DNA from: Scolanthus callimorphus
Taxonomy: Eukaryota > Cnidaria > Anthozoa > Actiniaria > Edwardsiidae
NCBI GenBank assembly: GCA_033964015.1
Contig: CM066919.1
Span: forward strand, 13,991,646 to 14,055,645
DNA length: 64,000 nt
Direction of reading: 5' to 3'
In this document: in pieces, positions 42,255 through 52,820 of the stretch
Layout: each line of letters begins with the position of its first letter
Position numbering within the stretch: position 1 is the first letter of the stretch
Notes under the pieces: generated by a model
Told to the model about the DNA's origin: nothing
The model's input: the letters and a program-made list of their open reading frames with translations, nothing else
The model's database searches: none
Position numbers and translations under genes: made by a program

Positions 42255-42420
42255 GTTGGACTCTGGAAATTCCACGGGAGGGTGTGTGTCTGACTGGAAT
42301 TACAAGGGGGAGGGGTAAAAGTGACTTTCCAGGGACATTTTATCAAAAACAGTTTTTCCAGGGTATTTTTGCCAGAAAATGGAAATTCCAGGGGAATCAC
42401 GTGACCACAGGCACTTTAAT
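42195..42420. repeat. G-homopolymer repeat of the GGAATTTCC family
   Basis: ATGCAATGGCTTTTTAAACC, then a 33-base G run (42220-42252), then words such as CTCTGGAAATTCCACGGGAG, GACTTTCCAGGGACATTTTA and GGAAATTCCAGGGG. A fuller relative with inverted ends lies at 46019-46350. Confidence 0.6.
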
Positions 42421-42499
42421 AAAGGCCAACGGCTCAAGATGTTACCAAAAGGAAATTGCATGATATAATACATTGACAGGCTAAAAAAAACTGCACTTA

Positions 42500-42676
42500 G
42501 GCTGCTTGCAGTCCCTTTTTGGGTAAACATCCGTGAAAACGAGCGCCGATGGCTTGAGTACCGAAGGCTCGAGCGAGAGCCAAAGGCGCGAAAACTCGCG
42601 CCTTCGGCGCTCCTCTGGCTTTACACGCGCTCGGTTTCACTCGCACGTTCGCCAAAGAAGGGACTGTAAACAGTCT
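42500..42676. repeat. MITE with GACTGTAAACAG-type ends
   Basis: The left GGCTGCTTGCAGTCCCTTTT and the right inverse (AGACTGTTTACAGTCCCTTC) form TIRs. The interior is G+C-rich with the hairpin GGCGCGAAAACTCGCGCC and CCAAAGGCGCG/CGCCTTCGGCG. Non-coding. Confidence 0.6.
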
Positions 42677-43310
42677 AAAAGTACAGTTTACCGAAGATCA
42701 AGTCAGCCAGAAAGGTATAAGTTCTCGTAGGCAGACTTCGAATAAGTTTTGGACTCATTTCTACTCTATTCCGGCGAAGCACTTATTGCATGGAGTGCAG
42801 TTACTGTATGGAGTGCGGTAACAGCTACGCGGTTTGAGAGTCGTGTGACGCGAGCCGCGTTAATCCACGTTTGCTTCAGTTCATTTATCGTAGAGTGCAA
42901 CAAATACATGAAAGGATATCTTCGCGCCATCAAAGTCTTTGACACCACGATAACTTCGGAGGGTATATTCCTGCTGGCTCTTGCTGGTATTTGATTGCTT
43001 ATATCGATCATAATCTATAGGCTAACTAGATCTGAACGTTATAACCCTACTATCAGAGGCCTCTTTTCTCTACATTTCTCTGAATCAGCGAAAATACAGA
43101 GAAACCAGGCCTCTGCTAGCAGGGTAAAACGTTGTCTGTTATGCCGGCGTAGTACCCATATTCATGCAACGCGCACACGCATTAAAGCCAGCTGAAATAG
43201 AATACTCGATATTGTAATGTGGAACCAAATGTGCAATAAATTCTTTATTTTATCAGTATAGTATTTTCTAGCTCAGCCATTCCAGACCATCTTTAACAAG
43301 AGGTTCTCTT

Positions 43311-43583
43311 ATGATTCATCCGCCAAATTCCGCCAACAGCGCGCTGGTTTTTATAGAAAACGATGAGAACGCCGCCAGTGAGGTAGAGGCATATACTGTC
43401 GTACGTGCGTCTATTGTGCGCGACATTGGCCTACAGCACCCGATCACGCACAATCACTACAATTTGAGCGAGTTATTCCGCCAAGAAAGGCTCACTAGGT
43501 TTAGTGTCACTTTAGTATTATTTGCAAGGCGTTTGACATTGACTGCAGTGGCATTACAGGGTTCCGTATATAAAGCCTACTAG
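43311..43583 (+). pseudogene. C-terminal fragment related to the 30-34 kb transposase-derived gene
   Basis: An open frame reads ASEVEAYTVVRASIVRDIGL, then QHPITHNHYNLSELFRQERL and TRFSVTLVLFARRLTL. It aligns by eye with THPVVYDSINLCDLYKKGKL, DKLTVAMLRMICANFDL at the end of the minus-strand gene: the HP, N-L-x-x-L, K/R-L and F/L-V positions match. Only this module remains. It lies inside the TTAA element, which hints that this gene family may be the one mobilised by such elements. Confidence 0.4.
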
Positions 43584-44044
43584 AACTGGGCATTCTTAGA
43601 TTCTGTAGCTGTCAAAGCAGCTGAATAGATAATGGTCTTATTCTCATACATCTATTTGAATAAAGGTAGTTGGGCGGTCTACGCGGTCTTGGTCTACGCG
43701 CCTACTTCCAGCGGCAGCATGTAGAAAAAACTGTCCTATTTTGATGTTATCTGACAGGTCTGATTACTAAAACACAGCTGTTTTTAAAGCCAGTCTCAAG
43801 CAAATTTGCGGTCTGGCCTCATACGGCCCCCGAACGAGGTTTTCTGAAATAGCTATATACAAAGGTCTCTTATGTCGTACCCGAGCTTCCCGGCTCGTCG
43901 CATCGCCACAGGGCCGACGCTCTGGTGACATCTATTTGAGGGCTTTCGCTGATTGGCTGAAACGGCGCGCACGCGTACATCTAACTGCAATGCGGGACAA
44001 AATTTTCGTTTTCAGTAAACAGGGGTTCTATGTACCGCTACCCC

Positions 44045-44045
<1 letters not shown>

Positions 44046-44090
<45 letters not shown>
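44046..44090. repeat. 45-base C homopolymer
   Basis: An uninterrupted C run preceded by CTACCCCTC and followed by GGCACAATTTTATTTGCCGC. It is the longest of seven G/C runs of 15 bases or more in the window. Confidence 0.9.
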
Positions 44091-44092
<2 letters not shown>

Positions 44093-44395
44093 CACAATTT
44101 TATTTGCCGCGGGCTTTCTTCCTCGCAATGCACTGGTACCTCCAACATTGAAATGGGGGAAAGGGGATTTCCAGTGATATTGGAAGAAACACATTTTACT
44201 AGTGATGGGTGACCAAAAATCGGCTATTTTTGATGCACGCGACAACTAATTTTGTCCGGCATTGTGGCTAAATCTCGCTTTAGCAAAAAAAGGCAGTTAA
44301 AAACCACCATTTTCTTTTAGGCGCATGCTTGGGACGAAGTACCCCTCCCCACCACCTACTGAATTTTCAACGGTTATTTTCTCAAATGCTTATAT

Positions 44396-45999
44396 AGACT
44401 AGACGAAATATCAGAAAATTGCAATATTTAAGGCGCATGAGGCATTTTTTAGTAAAAGCTGGCAACAAGAGTTTTCTTATGTCATTTTTCACGCTGAATC
44501 CGAATTTTCTTGTTGCCATCCCTGATTTTGCATTTTAATGGGTGAAAATGACGTCATCATGATTGACAGCTGTTCACGAACCCCTTAAAATAGTTTTGTC
44601 GCTATATTTCAAATTCGAACGAATATTTAACTTGAACAGGATAGTTTAGAATGTTCTATACGAAAAATTGTCGTATTATTCGGATATGGCGCTGCTGTGA
44701 TATTCAAAATGGCGGATCCAAGATGGCCGCCATATCGTCAAATTTGATTTTTAGAAACTATCAGTCTGGTAGTCAAAAAAGACATGGAAATAAATACCTG
44801 ACAATGAATTCAAGGTATCACAGTATGAAATGCAGTGCTGCTGGTCGAATGAAGCCATATTAAATATATAAAAGGCAAATCAATATGAAAAGGTGAATCA
44901 GATTCACCGCCGCTTGATTTTACGATCTAAACGATATCACCATTTTTCGATTATCATCCTCAGTCCCGGCAACAAAACTGTGCCTTTGAAGTCCTTATAT
45001 CAAGAGCTCGTTCAAAACGATCATGCAATCTGCTGCCCCCGTGGCATAATCGAAAAATAGCGGAAACCTCAGGATCAGCAGAAAACCTCAAAAGGAAACC
45101 TCAGACAAGAAAGGGGTTGGAATAGGAAAGGGCTTTAAAGCATAGAGAGGAGAGCTACTCCGAGGACAAATTAAAGTCTTACATTCGCTACTTTTGCTTA
45201 GAAGTTCAAAGTTGCTACCAACAGGCTATAAAAAAAATTCGGAAAGGGCTGGAGCAACGCCTAAATTGCCATAGAATGATTTCCACCTTTATCCCTGCTT
45301 TTTCTTATCATTATTATTCCTGTCAGTGTGTGTGTGCAAGAGGAATATTCTGCATGCATTTAAAACAATAGTCGTAGATGTAGTTGACTCAGTGACACGC
45401 TTTGGAATCAATAGTCACAGTGAGAACTTTTACAGTAGGGACGACTAACTTGCTATAATTTTGTGGATTGCGCTTCCTACCTAAATTCACTAACAACAAT
45501 CATATATTTACCTATATATTATTCTCTTTCCACCATAATCGTCAGTTGCTACTTTTTATGTATTGCAGAATCGTTTAAGTTTTGTCTTTTATTTTTTTTA
45601 AGTTTAGCCTTTGAACGTGATGGCCTCAAACAATCAACAGATATCCAAAATGGCGGCACGGCGGCCATCTTGGATCCGCCATTTTGGATGACGTTCTACG
45701 CCCATCAATCACTCTATCCCATAATATAGATGCATTTTTTTGAATATCACATTGCCACTTATACATTTGAATTTCACTGGTTGTTAAAATTTGAAAAGAA
45801 AAATCGGCGAAAAATTCATTGTAGAGGTTTGTGTGACAGCTGTCAATCATGACGTCATTTTACCTCTTAAAATGCAAAATCTGCGTTGGCAACAAAAAAT
45901 TCGGATTCAGCGTAAAATTTCGCATAAGATGGCACTTGTTGCCAGCTTTTACTAAAAAATGCCTCATGAAGTACGATTTTCCGAAAGTTCGTCTAGTCT
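44396..45999. mobile_element. 1.6-kb TIR element with YY1-like palindromes in its arms
   Basis: The ends AGACTAGACGAA and their inverse bound ~340-bp inverted arms. These include GCATGAGGCATTTTTTAGTA, GTAAAAGCTGGCAACAAG, AATGACGTCATCATGATTGA and, at the inner end, AAAATGGCGGATCCAAGATG/GCCGCC. The arms are partly diverged. The interior, 44740-45640, has no recognised gene. The inner-arm motif is shared with the element at 13131-15742. Confidence 0.7.
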
Positions 46000-46018
46000 A
46001 ATATAGGGGTACCAGATT

Positions 46019-46350
46019 TTATTGGCTGATTGCATTTTTAAACCACACCGGGGGGTTTAGGACCTCCCTTAAATTCCACTCCTTAAACAGACCCCCCTCC
46101 CTGGAATTTCCAGCCTCATAAAGGACCCTTCCCCTGGAATTTCTATTTTTTCTGAAAAAAAAAAACCCTTTAGCCTCTATTTCCAGCCGTTGATAGGCGT
46201 CCGGTCGTGCGTCGAGCCTAAATACCCCTGGAAAATCTATTTTTTGATAAAATGTCCCTGGAAAGTCACCTTTTTTACCCCTGCCCCTTGGAATTTCCAG
46301 TCTCCAGACACACAAAATTTTCCATTTTTTGCGGTTTAAAAATGCAATCA
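46019..46350. repeat. GGAATTTCC-family TIR repeat
   Basis: Ends TTGGCTGATTGCATTTTTAA and the inverse of TTAAAAATGCAATCAGCCA. The interior has several TGGAATTTCCAG/CCCTGGAAAG words and a decayed GGGGGG tract at the left end in place of the long G run of the 42.2-kb copy. Confidence 0.6.
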
Positions 46351-47684
46351 GCCATTGCATAAATGAATTTGCCTCGTGTAGTACGATAGTGTGATATATT
46401 TGCAGTAAAAATTGGACTTTTCTTTGATAATAGGTTGGTGGTTTCGGGTCATACCCCACCCCCTAAATCGCAACCCCCCCTAGAGTACAATTGTTTTGAC
46501 CACTCCCCGACCAATAATCTATTAGCGTACCGGCAATAGATAGTTTTCTCTCCGTGAGTGTTGATGTTGAGCTGCATACGGGTTGCCTGTGGTCACGCGA
46601 TTGTGTGACCGTCGTTTTGCACGTGGTTTTATAGCTGTCAAAACACGCTTCAGTTCGCGTTCGATAGGACTACAAATTGGGCTTTTGCGGTAAGGAAATG
46701 CCAAATCAAGGTAAAATTTAAATAGAAATGAACTCTTGTGTTGTTTAGCATGTGTGAAATCTGTTTATGCTATTATAATTGTGCTCATGGAAGTTTGTTT
46801 GCCCAGCAAATATTCTGCCGCAGCGATTGATTCAGTCGCATGCTAAGATACCTACAAATGCCCATTCTAACCTAAAATAACTGCCTCAATGAGCTATTTG
46901 AACAGTAATTCCGTGTTCTATAGTTATGTAATTAATTCCTTTTCGTTCGATTTCAGTCGATAACTCTCGTGAGTGAACGCTTTGTCTTTGTGCTGTTACG
47001 GCTTGTTGTCCTGCTTGTGTCAAAAGGTCAATTTAGCGCTCAAGTGGCTTCGGCGTTGGGATCCCTCAGCGGCGCGGAATAAAAGATAACCAAAATTTTA
47101 TTTCACGGTTTTGTAGAGTAAATATTGTTCTTTCTAATGATTAAAATATTTAATCACCCGAGTTGTAGCAAATGCGATTTCGAGCACCTCAAAACTACTC
47201 AAAATCTGGTCTCGGTAAACGAAAGCGTTGGAGATCACATTTCAAAAAGCTGTCAAAAATTTGTTTATACTTGAGGGAGCTTGAAATTAAGTTGAGATAG
47301 ACAATAGACATGACAGATTAGCGGGAGTAAGTTTGTTGCAAGGATTATGTTATGGTTTTCCGGGAAACAGCTTAAAAGTACGACGTTAGGTTTTAGCCGA
47401 TTTTCCCGGGGCGATCTGGTCTCGACGGTTTAGGTCGTCTTAAAAAATAAATATTTAACCAATCAACGTTTAATTTATATTTTTGTTATCAGTGACCCAA
47501 AGGTATTATTTGAGCAAAATTTGAAAGTTTCGGGTTTTACTATCTTGCACGACCCCAGTCGATATTTACGCGGAGCCGCTCTTAAGGCATGGGTGTTTTT
47601 AAAAAAAATGCGAAAAATACTGAAAAAAATTCTCTAGGGTAGATAAAATGTCTTCTGTAGAATGTTTTTCGTTAAGGTTGGTAC

Positions 47685-48135
47685 ACCCGGTAAGACGTTT
47701 CATTTGATGTATTTGGTTACCATGTCAACGGGTTGCGTGACTTGTAAGAGCGTGACAAAGGCACAATTTTCTTTCAGTCCTCTGCATTCGATGGGTGTCA
47801 TACCAATGGTTTCCCAATGGGTCTTATTATGACCAGTGACGGGCGTATATTACCATTCCAACGAGGATGGGTGTCCAAGTTATCCACATTTTAAGAAAAG
47901 GAGAGGTATCATATTACATCATCACAAATAAAGCTATCCTAAAAAACATTTCCAGCCATCCTCGTTGGATCAATAATCTACACTATACAACAAACACTAC
48001 AATGCACTCTGGGGAACGATTTCACTTTTCCCCATTGAATGCAGAGGCCATTTTCCTAGAAATTAAATTTAAGGTCAGAGGTCATGCATTTGTTGCCATA
48101 GAGACCTACATTGGTAAAAATGATTGAGAACGATC
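47685..48135. repeat. Foldback repeat
   Basis: The left CTCTGCATTCGATGGG (47779) and CCAACGAGGATGGGTG (47858) have inverses at 48032-48048 (CCATTGAATGCAGAGG) and 47957-47970 (CATCCTCGTTGG). The arms are diverged. Non-coding. Confidence 0.5.
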
Positions 48136-48980
48136 AAAGGTATTCAAATGTAGATTGCTTGGATCCCTCAGAGGCATTGGTTTTGGATGGACTACCCCCC
48201 TCAGTTTTACGTCCGCCATTTTGGATCGGGCTTCCGCCCAGGCCTTAAGTTACCTGAGCGTTTTTGAAGTGAAGATATAATGCTCGGTATGCTGTTACCG
48301 GTACGTAGAAGTGCAGGTCTTGAAGATGAGTTTTTTTTACAATAATGCGCAAGAATGTGCAAACTTCAAATATAAATCTATCGCCCGAGCACAAAGTGCA
48401 CTGGACAGAGGCAATATCAATTTATCAGAACATGTTAGAAGAGGTAAACCGCGAGAAGCAGCGGGCATGTCTAAATAAAGGGCCATACAAACTGCCCCGG
48501 AGCACAGTAACCTAGTCAAAACAAATCTTCAGTGGTCTAAGATGACAGAGTCACAAAGAAAGCGGCATTTAACGAAAGTAGATAAACCATGCAAAAGCAT
48601 TGCGCAAGATATCAATCCTTCTACGTCATCCACATCAACCTCTACAGTCTCGACAAGCTCGGCGACGTCTTGTACGTCAACCTGTACCAATCCATCTTTC
48701 GAGCAACCGCAAAGAAGAATAGGGGACTTCGAATATGTTAGGCTCCCTGAGTTCCTGAGGGGCTCGTGGGAAAACCCAAACAAAATAGTAGACCTAGAAG
48801 GAGTGGGTAGCTTCCCAAACAACCCCATAGAAGGACTGTAATTTCAATGACAAGTCCAACTGTCCACACTGTGTACATCAGTAGAAATAAGTTTACATGT
48901 GACAGCACCTGCCTTCGCTTCAAGGACGTCGGCATATGCGCACACACTATTGCAGTGGCATACACAGTGGGAAAACTAGC

Positions 48981-49017
<37 letters not shown>

Positions 49018-49458
49018 CCATATTTTTTGGTCGGGGATGATCGTCGGAAGTTTTCCGTTTCACCCCTAAAAGATACCAAACATGGCGGGCCATAGCGTGG
49101 CTCGAAAAAATTATTACCCTAAAAGATACCCTAAAAGATGAGGTCTTATGTGCCAAGTAGGCGCGAAGGACACAGGTAACAGGGGAAAAATACCCATGAA
49201 AACATTTCCGTGTTTGTTTCTAATTCATCGTCTTCTCATCGAATAATCTCTCTTTCTTACACGGTTTTTAGAAGCACCATCATGAGAAAAAGCTATTTGG
49301 ACACAGTTTCGGCCCTTAAAGATATCAATCTGCCTAACATTTATTGAAGATCAAGATCACCCCTAAAAGAGACCAAGCCAACGTGATTTTAACCCCTAAA
49401 AGATACGACGATCATCCCAGAACAAAAAATATGGGAGTCCCCCCCCCCCCCCCCCCGG
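48981..49458. mobile_element. 478-bp MITE with poly-G/poly-C ends and 10-bp target duplication
   Basis: The ends are CCGGGG with a 31-base G run and the inverse 18-base C run then CCGG. Next to them GACTCCCATATTTTTTGGTC and GAACAAAAAATATGGGAGTC are inverted, as are several CACCCCTAAAAGATACC words. GAAAACTAGC flanks both sides (48971-48980 and 49459-49468). It is inserted in the SWIM coding sequence. Relics of the same family lie at 3788 and at 50926-51045. Confidence 0.8.
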
Positions 49459-49508
49459 GAAAACTAGCTCTCATTATTGAAGCGAAAACTAGCTCTCATT
49501 ATTGAAGC
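49459..49508 (+). repeat. 25-bp tandem duplication next to the MITE
   Basis: The 25-bp unit beginning GAAAACTAGCTCTCATTATT occurs at 49459-49483 and again at 49484-49508. It starts with the MITE target duplication, so it probably arose during or after the insertion. It shifts the SWIM reading frame by one base. Confidence 0.8.
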
Positions 49509-50020
49509 ATACGAGGTGCCGTTAGAACGAATGATACAAGCAACAGTTCCTACGACATCAGGAAAGAAAAACGAGACAAGTAGAAAACGTAAGCGAGCAA
49601 ATCAACGTACTCTACGTGACGTGTCAAACTACGGAGATCGTGTAACGGTGAAAGATGAGGTACCGATTGACGACCGTTACGAAGTGGTCTTTGTTGAGTC
49701 GACGACGGCCATGATTTTGCTATGGATGCAAAGGACGCGTCAGAGACACACGGTCAGCTCCTGCTCCTTCCCAGGCACCTCTAGATCTTTTTATTAAACA
49801 TAAGGAAAGAAGAATCTATAACCGTCCCGGAGAAAGGAAAATAAGGCTTAGTCCTTATCCCGAGAATGTATATTTCTATCCATACCGAAGCTGCTGCAAT
49901 CTAAGTAATAACGACGTGAAAGACGGAAAACTTTTTATTTGCGACGATGTAAAGGCAAATCTCAAACCGTCACACAAGAATCATCATCACAGAGAGTTTG
50001 GATTAGTCCTTTCCGATTGA

Positions 50021-51618
50021 GCGGAATAATAGAGGAACAGGGTAGAATATTCCACGGCCCTATACTTTCTTGTCTTGTATCGCGATTCTTTAAGATTGTC
50101 TAAATAAATCTTACAGTCAAAATACATGAAGCGTCCCACCTAGAGTTGAATATTCATTAAGTATTCCATTATTACTTTCATTATTCAATCCAAAACTGCA
50201 TTTTTTCAATTCAATATTAATATGTTATAGCTGTTGCAAATCGAAACTCGTTTTTTTGTTTACGATTCCATGGCAACGCACGTTCTCTTTCACATTTTAG
50301 CGCCTGTGTGTCTGCTCAACAGAGGAGTATTTTGCACATGCCATGCGCAAGAACCGCTGCTGTCCATGTTTACATTGCAGACTCAACTCAGGAAAAGCAC
50401 TATGAGTATCGCGAATTTGTAATCAAATAGCGCGCTATTTCTATTTCTCGTTTGTTTTGCTTCTTTTATTTTGAAAGCGGGAAGGATAAAATAAAGGGCT
50501 TATTCAGCTGCCTGTGTAGTGCAACTAAACTTGTTTGATTTGAGGATCTGTGGACCTTCATCTGCGACTGTTTAAACTGATTCAGACTGAAATTCAGACT
50601 GCAAGAACCGGAAAAAAGACGATGTTTAGCTATAGTAAGGATTTCATTTTTTATCCTATCAGTTTTAATACCCTGATATTTCGGGGCCTTCCAGTTGGGT
50701 TTAGATAATAGCTTTGGGTTGAAAAATATAAGTTGACCCATTGTTCTGCACATAGATTTTGCTGGAAAACTCCAACCACTTTACATATCAAAATGAGCAT
50801 CATTCAGTGTACTTTGACTGACCTGTTAGTAGTAATGAAAAAACTACAATCAAAGGCATGCCATAGGCTAACTCGTGGCTGTTTTCCTTTAAAAAAACTT
50901 TTGGAAATTAGTTGTTTAAAAGAGACCCCCCCCCCCCCCCAACAGACAAGGTGGAAGGCTCCCATATTTAGTGCTCAACGAGAAAATTAATTTTACCCCT
51001 AACTGACACCAAAACTATGTAAGCCTCTAAAGATACCATGAAGAAAAAAAAATTGGAACATATGTTACGCTAATCGTATAAGTAAAGATTTTTGAGATAC
51101 ACTGTTTTTGTAATTCTTTGTCAACTTGATTTCTGACATATCTCTTCTTTTCTTTTAGACAACAAATGCATTGCTGCAGTATTTGACAATAAATTATGTA
51201 TTAGCTTGAGTTACAACTACCTGAATGTTTTCCCTGTTGCTATCTATTAGAATGATCGACTACAAAGTAGCATATATTATTTATTGTCAAGTGTTTCACA
51301 ATGGGTCAGATGGACACCTTAAAGCAATATATTATTGTCATTAGATAACACTGTACATCATTAATTTTGCAGCAACTCCCATGCATGTTATGCAGGCATT
51401 TGCAATTATACAGTTTAGTTCTCATTAACAGTGTTATTTAAAGCAAACCAACAATGTACATTGTTAGCCAATCAAGCTTGAATTGTGTTTGGCTTTTGGT
51501 AGAATTTGCTGTAAAAAATCCTGGATATACATCAATATTGCCTTTATTTAAAGTAACAGTCTTGTATTTTGGCAAATTTGGTGACTGATTCAGATAGTTA
51601 AGTAAAATTTGTTTACAC
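50021..51618. other. Mostly unassigned; one poly-G MITE relic
   Basis: At 50926-51045 a C run (15 bases), GGCTCCCATATTTAGTGCTC and TTTTACCCCTAACTGACACC form a decayed half of the 48981 element family. The rest is A+T-rich and shows no gene I recognise. Confidence 0.45.
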
Positions 51619-52420
51619 TGGTACCTCTATTAAGCAGCCACCTATTAAGCAACCACCCTCTATTAAGGGACTGGTCATCAATTAGAGGGGAGGGCTGGTG
51701 CATTTTTATTTTGGTCAACATGTTTTTGAGAAACCCTCCCCTGACAAGATGCATGAAAAATGTTGGCCCTCCCAAATGCTACAAAGACATTTTTAATATT
51801 GCAAGATTTGATATGTGTTTCGTACCCGAAAGTTACTTCATCTGTGCGTGTTTTATTAGACATGTAAATTAAGTCGCTTAAATCCCAGATAAAAATTATC
51901 TTGCCAGGTGAGTATTATTTGCATTGTTATTGGGAAATCTATAGGTCCTATTACAGGGTCCTAAAGCAAGCCTCAAAAAATCAAAAACTGGGTGGGGGGC
52001 CACAGCATATCAACAACCCAAGTCAGCTATTGGGGAAAGTTGAAATTCTCTAGCACACCAGAAATTTAGAGCCCAGCATGTGAAATTGTGGGCTGCAAAC
52101 TCGGGAGTTTTTAAGGATTGACTGGGGAAAAAGTGTGGGAAATACAGGGTACAGGACCCTATAAGTGCTACAGCCCTGTATTACCCTAACAATGTTTGCA
52201 TAAACAAACAATGGCCCTCCCTTTATCATTTATACCAAATTTTTTAACACTCGCTTTTTCAACTGCATTAAAATAAGAGGCCCTCTCCATCATTTTTGCA
52301 CCAGCCCTCCCTCCTCTAATTATGACCTATGCAGCAAAGTACAGTCCTAAAGTACTCTGTATTTGTACATACCTGCATTAAGCAGCAGATCCCAAAGATG
52401 GCTGCTTAATAGAGTTACCA
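51619..52420. mobile_element. Nested TIR elements (TATTAAGCAGCC outside, CAGCCCTCC inside)
   Basis: The outer ends TGGTACCTCTATTAAGCAGC and the inverse GGCTGCTTAATAGAGTTACC define an ~800-bp element. Just inside, GGTCATCAATTAGAGGGGAG and GGGCTGGTGCA at 51673-51703 is the inverse of TGCACCAGCCCTCCCTCCTC and TAATTATGACC near 52295-52329, marking a second, inner TIR pair. The interior is non-coding. Confidence 0.6.
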
Positions 52421-52820
52421 CTTTCATTTTTATATAGGATATTACATGTAAATAGAGTCGTGAAGACATGAGTACAGCAAGTGTAATTTTCCTTTTAGTA
52501 TATCACATGGCGCCCAAGCTCATGATCCTTGTATCTGTTTGCATTTGTATTGAGATACACAACTTGTATGATACCCGATGGTAATACTCCATAAAATGCC
52601 CAAAATTGCTGATCCAATACGATGGTTGACAACGAATCGTGCCTACCTTTCTTCTGCTGTCTCTGCAGTGTGATTTCAAGGATTCTAATAGTGCTATCCG
52701 TAGCTTTTATAGGCGATAAAATAGTTTCGGCATCGCTTCTGCTTTCAAACTCTCCTCAGAAGTAAATTAACTGTGAAATTATCTTAGCTTGCTAAAGTAC
52801 GTCTTTCTGTTTTTGTCCAA

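Larger units (their letters stand above)
38259..47581. mobile_element. TTAA-flanked element with ~1.2-kb terminal inverted repeats
   Basis: The left end GAGCGCCTCCGCGTAAATAT at 38259 and the right end (inverse GAGCGGCTCCGCGTAAATAT) at 47581 are each bordered by TTAA (38255-38258, 47582-47585). The inverted arms run 38259-38540 plus 39829-40718 on the left and 46366-47581 on the right, with few differences. Without the nested element and its duplicated target the total is about 8.0 kb. A TTAA target suggests piggyBac- or Kolobok-like integration. The interior is mostly nested repeats, with one coding relic (43311-43583) and no identifiable transposase. Confidence 0.75.
48341..50020 (+). pseudogene. 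SWIM zinc-finger gene relic, broken by a MITE
   Basis: Coding pieces in order are NAQECANFKYKSIARAQSAL (48341-48470), PEHSNLVKTNLQWSKMTESQ and RKRHLTKVDKPCKSIAQDIN, a Ser/Thr-rich linker, and RIGDFEYVRLPEFLRGSWEN. After a frameshift near 48825 comes MTSPTVHTVYISRNKFTCDS, TCLRFKDVGICAHTIAVAY. The C-D-S-x-C-L-R-F-x(6)-C-A-H pattern is a SWIM-type zinc finger, a domain found in MULE-type transposases and some host proteins. The frame is then cut by the element at 48981-49458 and resumes KLALIIEAYEVPLERMIQAT; a further frameshift near 49750 precedes LDLFIKHKERRIYNRPGERK and ENVYFYPYRSCCNLSNNDVK, ending FGLVLSD and TGA at 50018. It cannot make the full protein. Confidence 0.65.

Noticed and set aside
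42140..42400. Proline-rich minus-strand reading frame
   Set aside because: Produced by the 33-base G run in a non-coding repeat.
44012..44245. Glycine/proline-rich frames around 44.05 kb
   Set aside because: Produced by the 45-base C run; no other coding signal.
48847..49095. Reading frame through the G run giving a poly-glycine protein
   Set aside because: It is the SWIM exon running into the inserted MITE; the glycine run is the homopolymer, not a gene.
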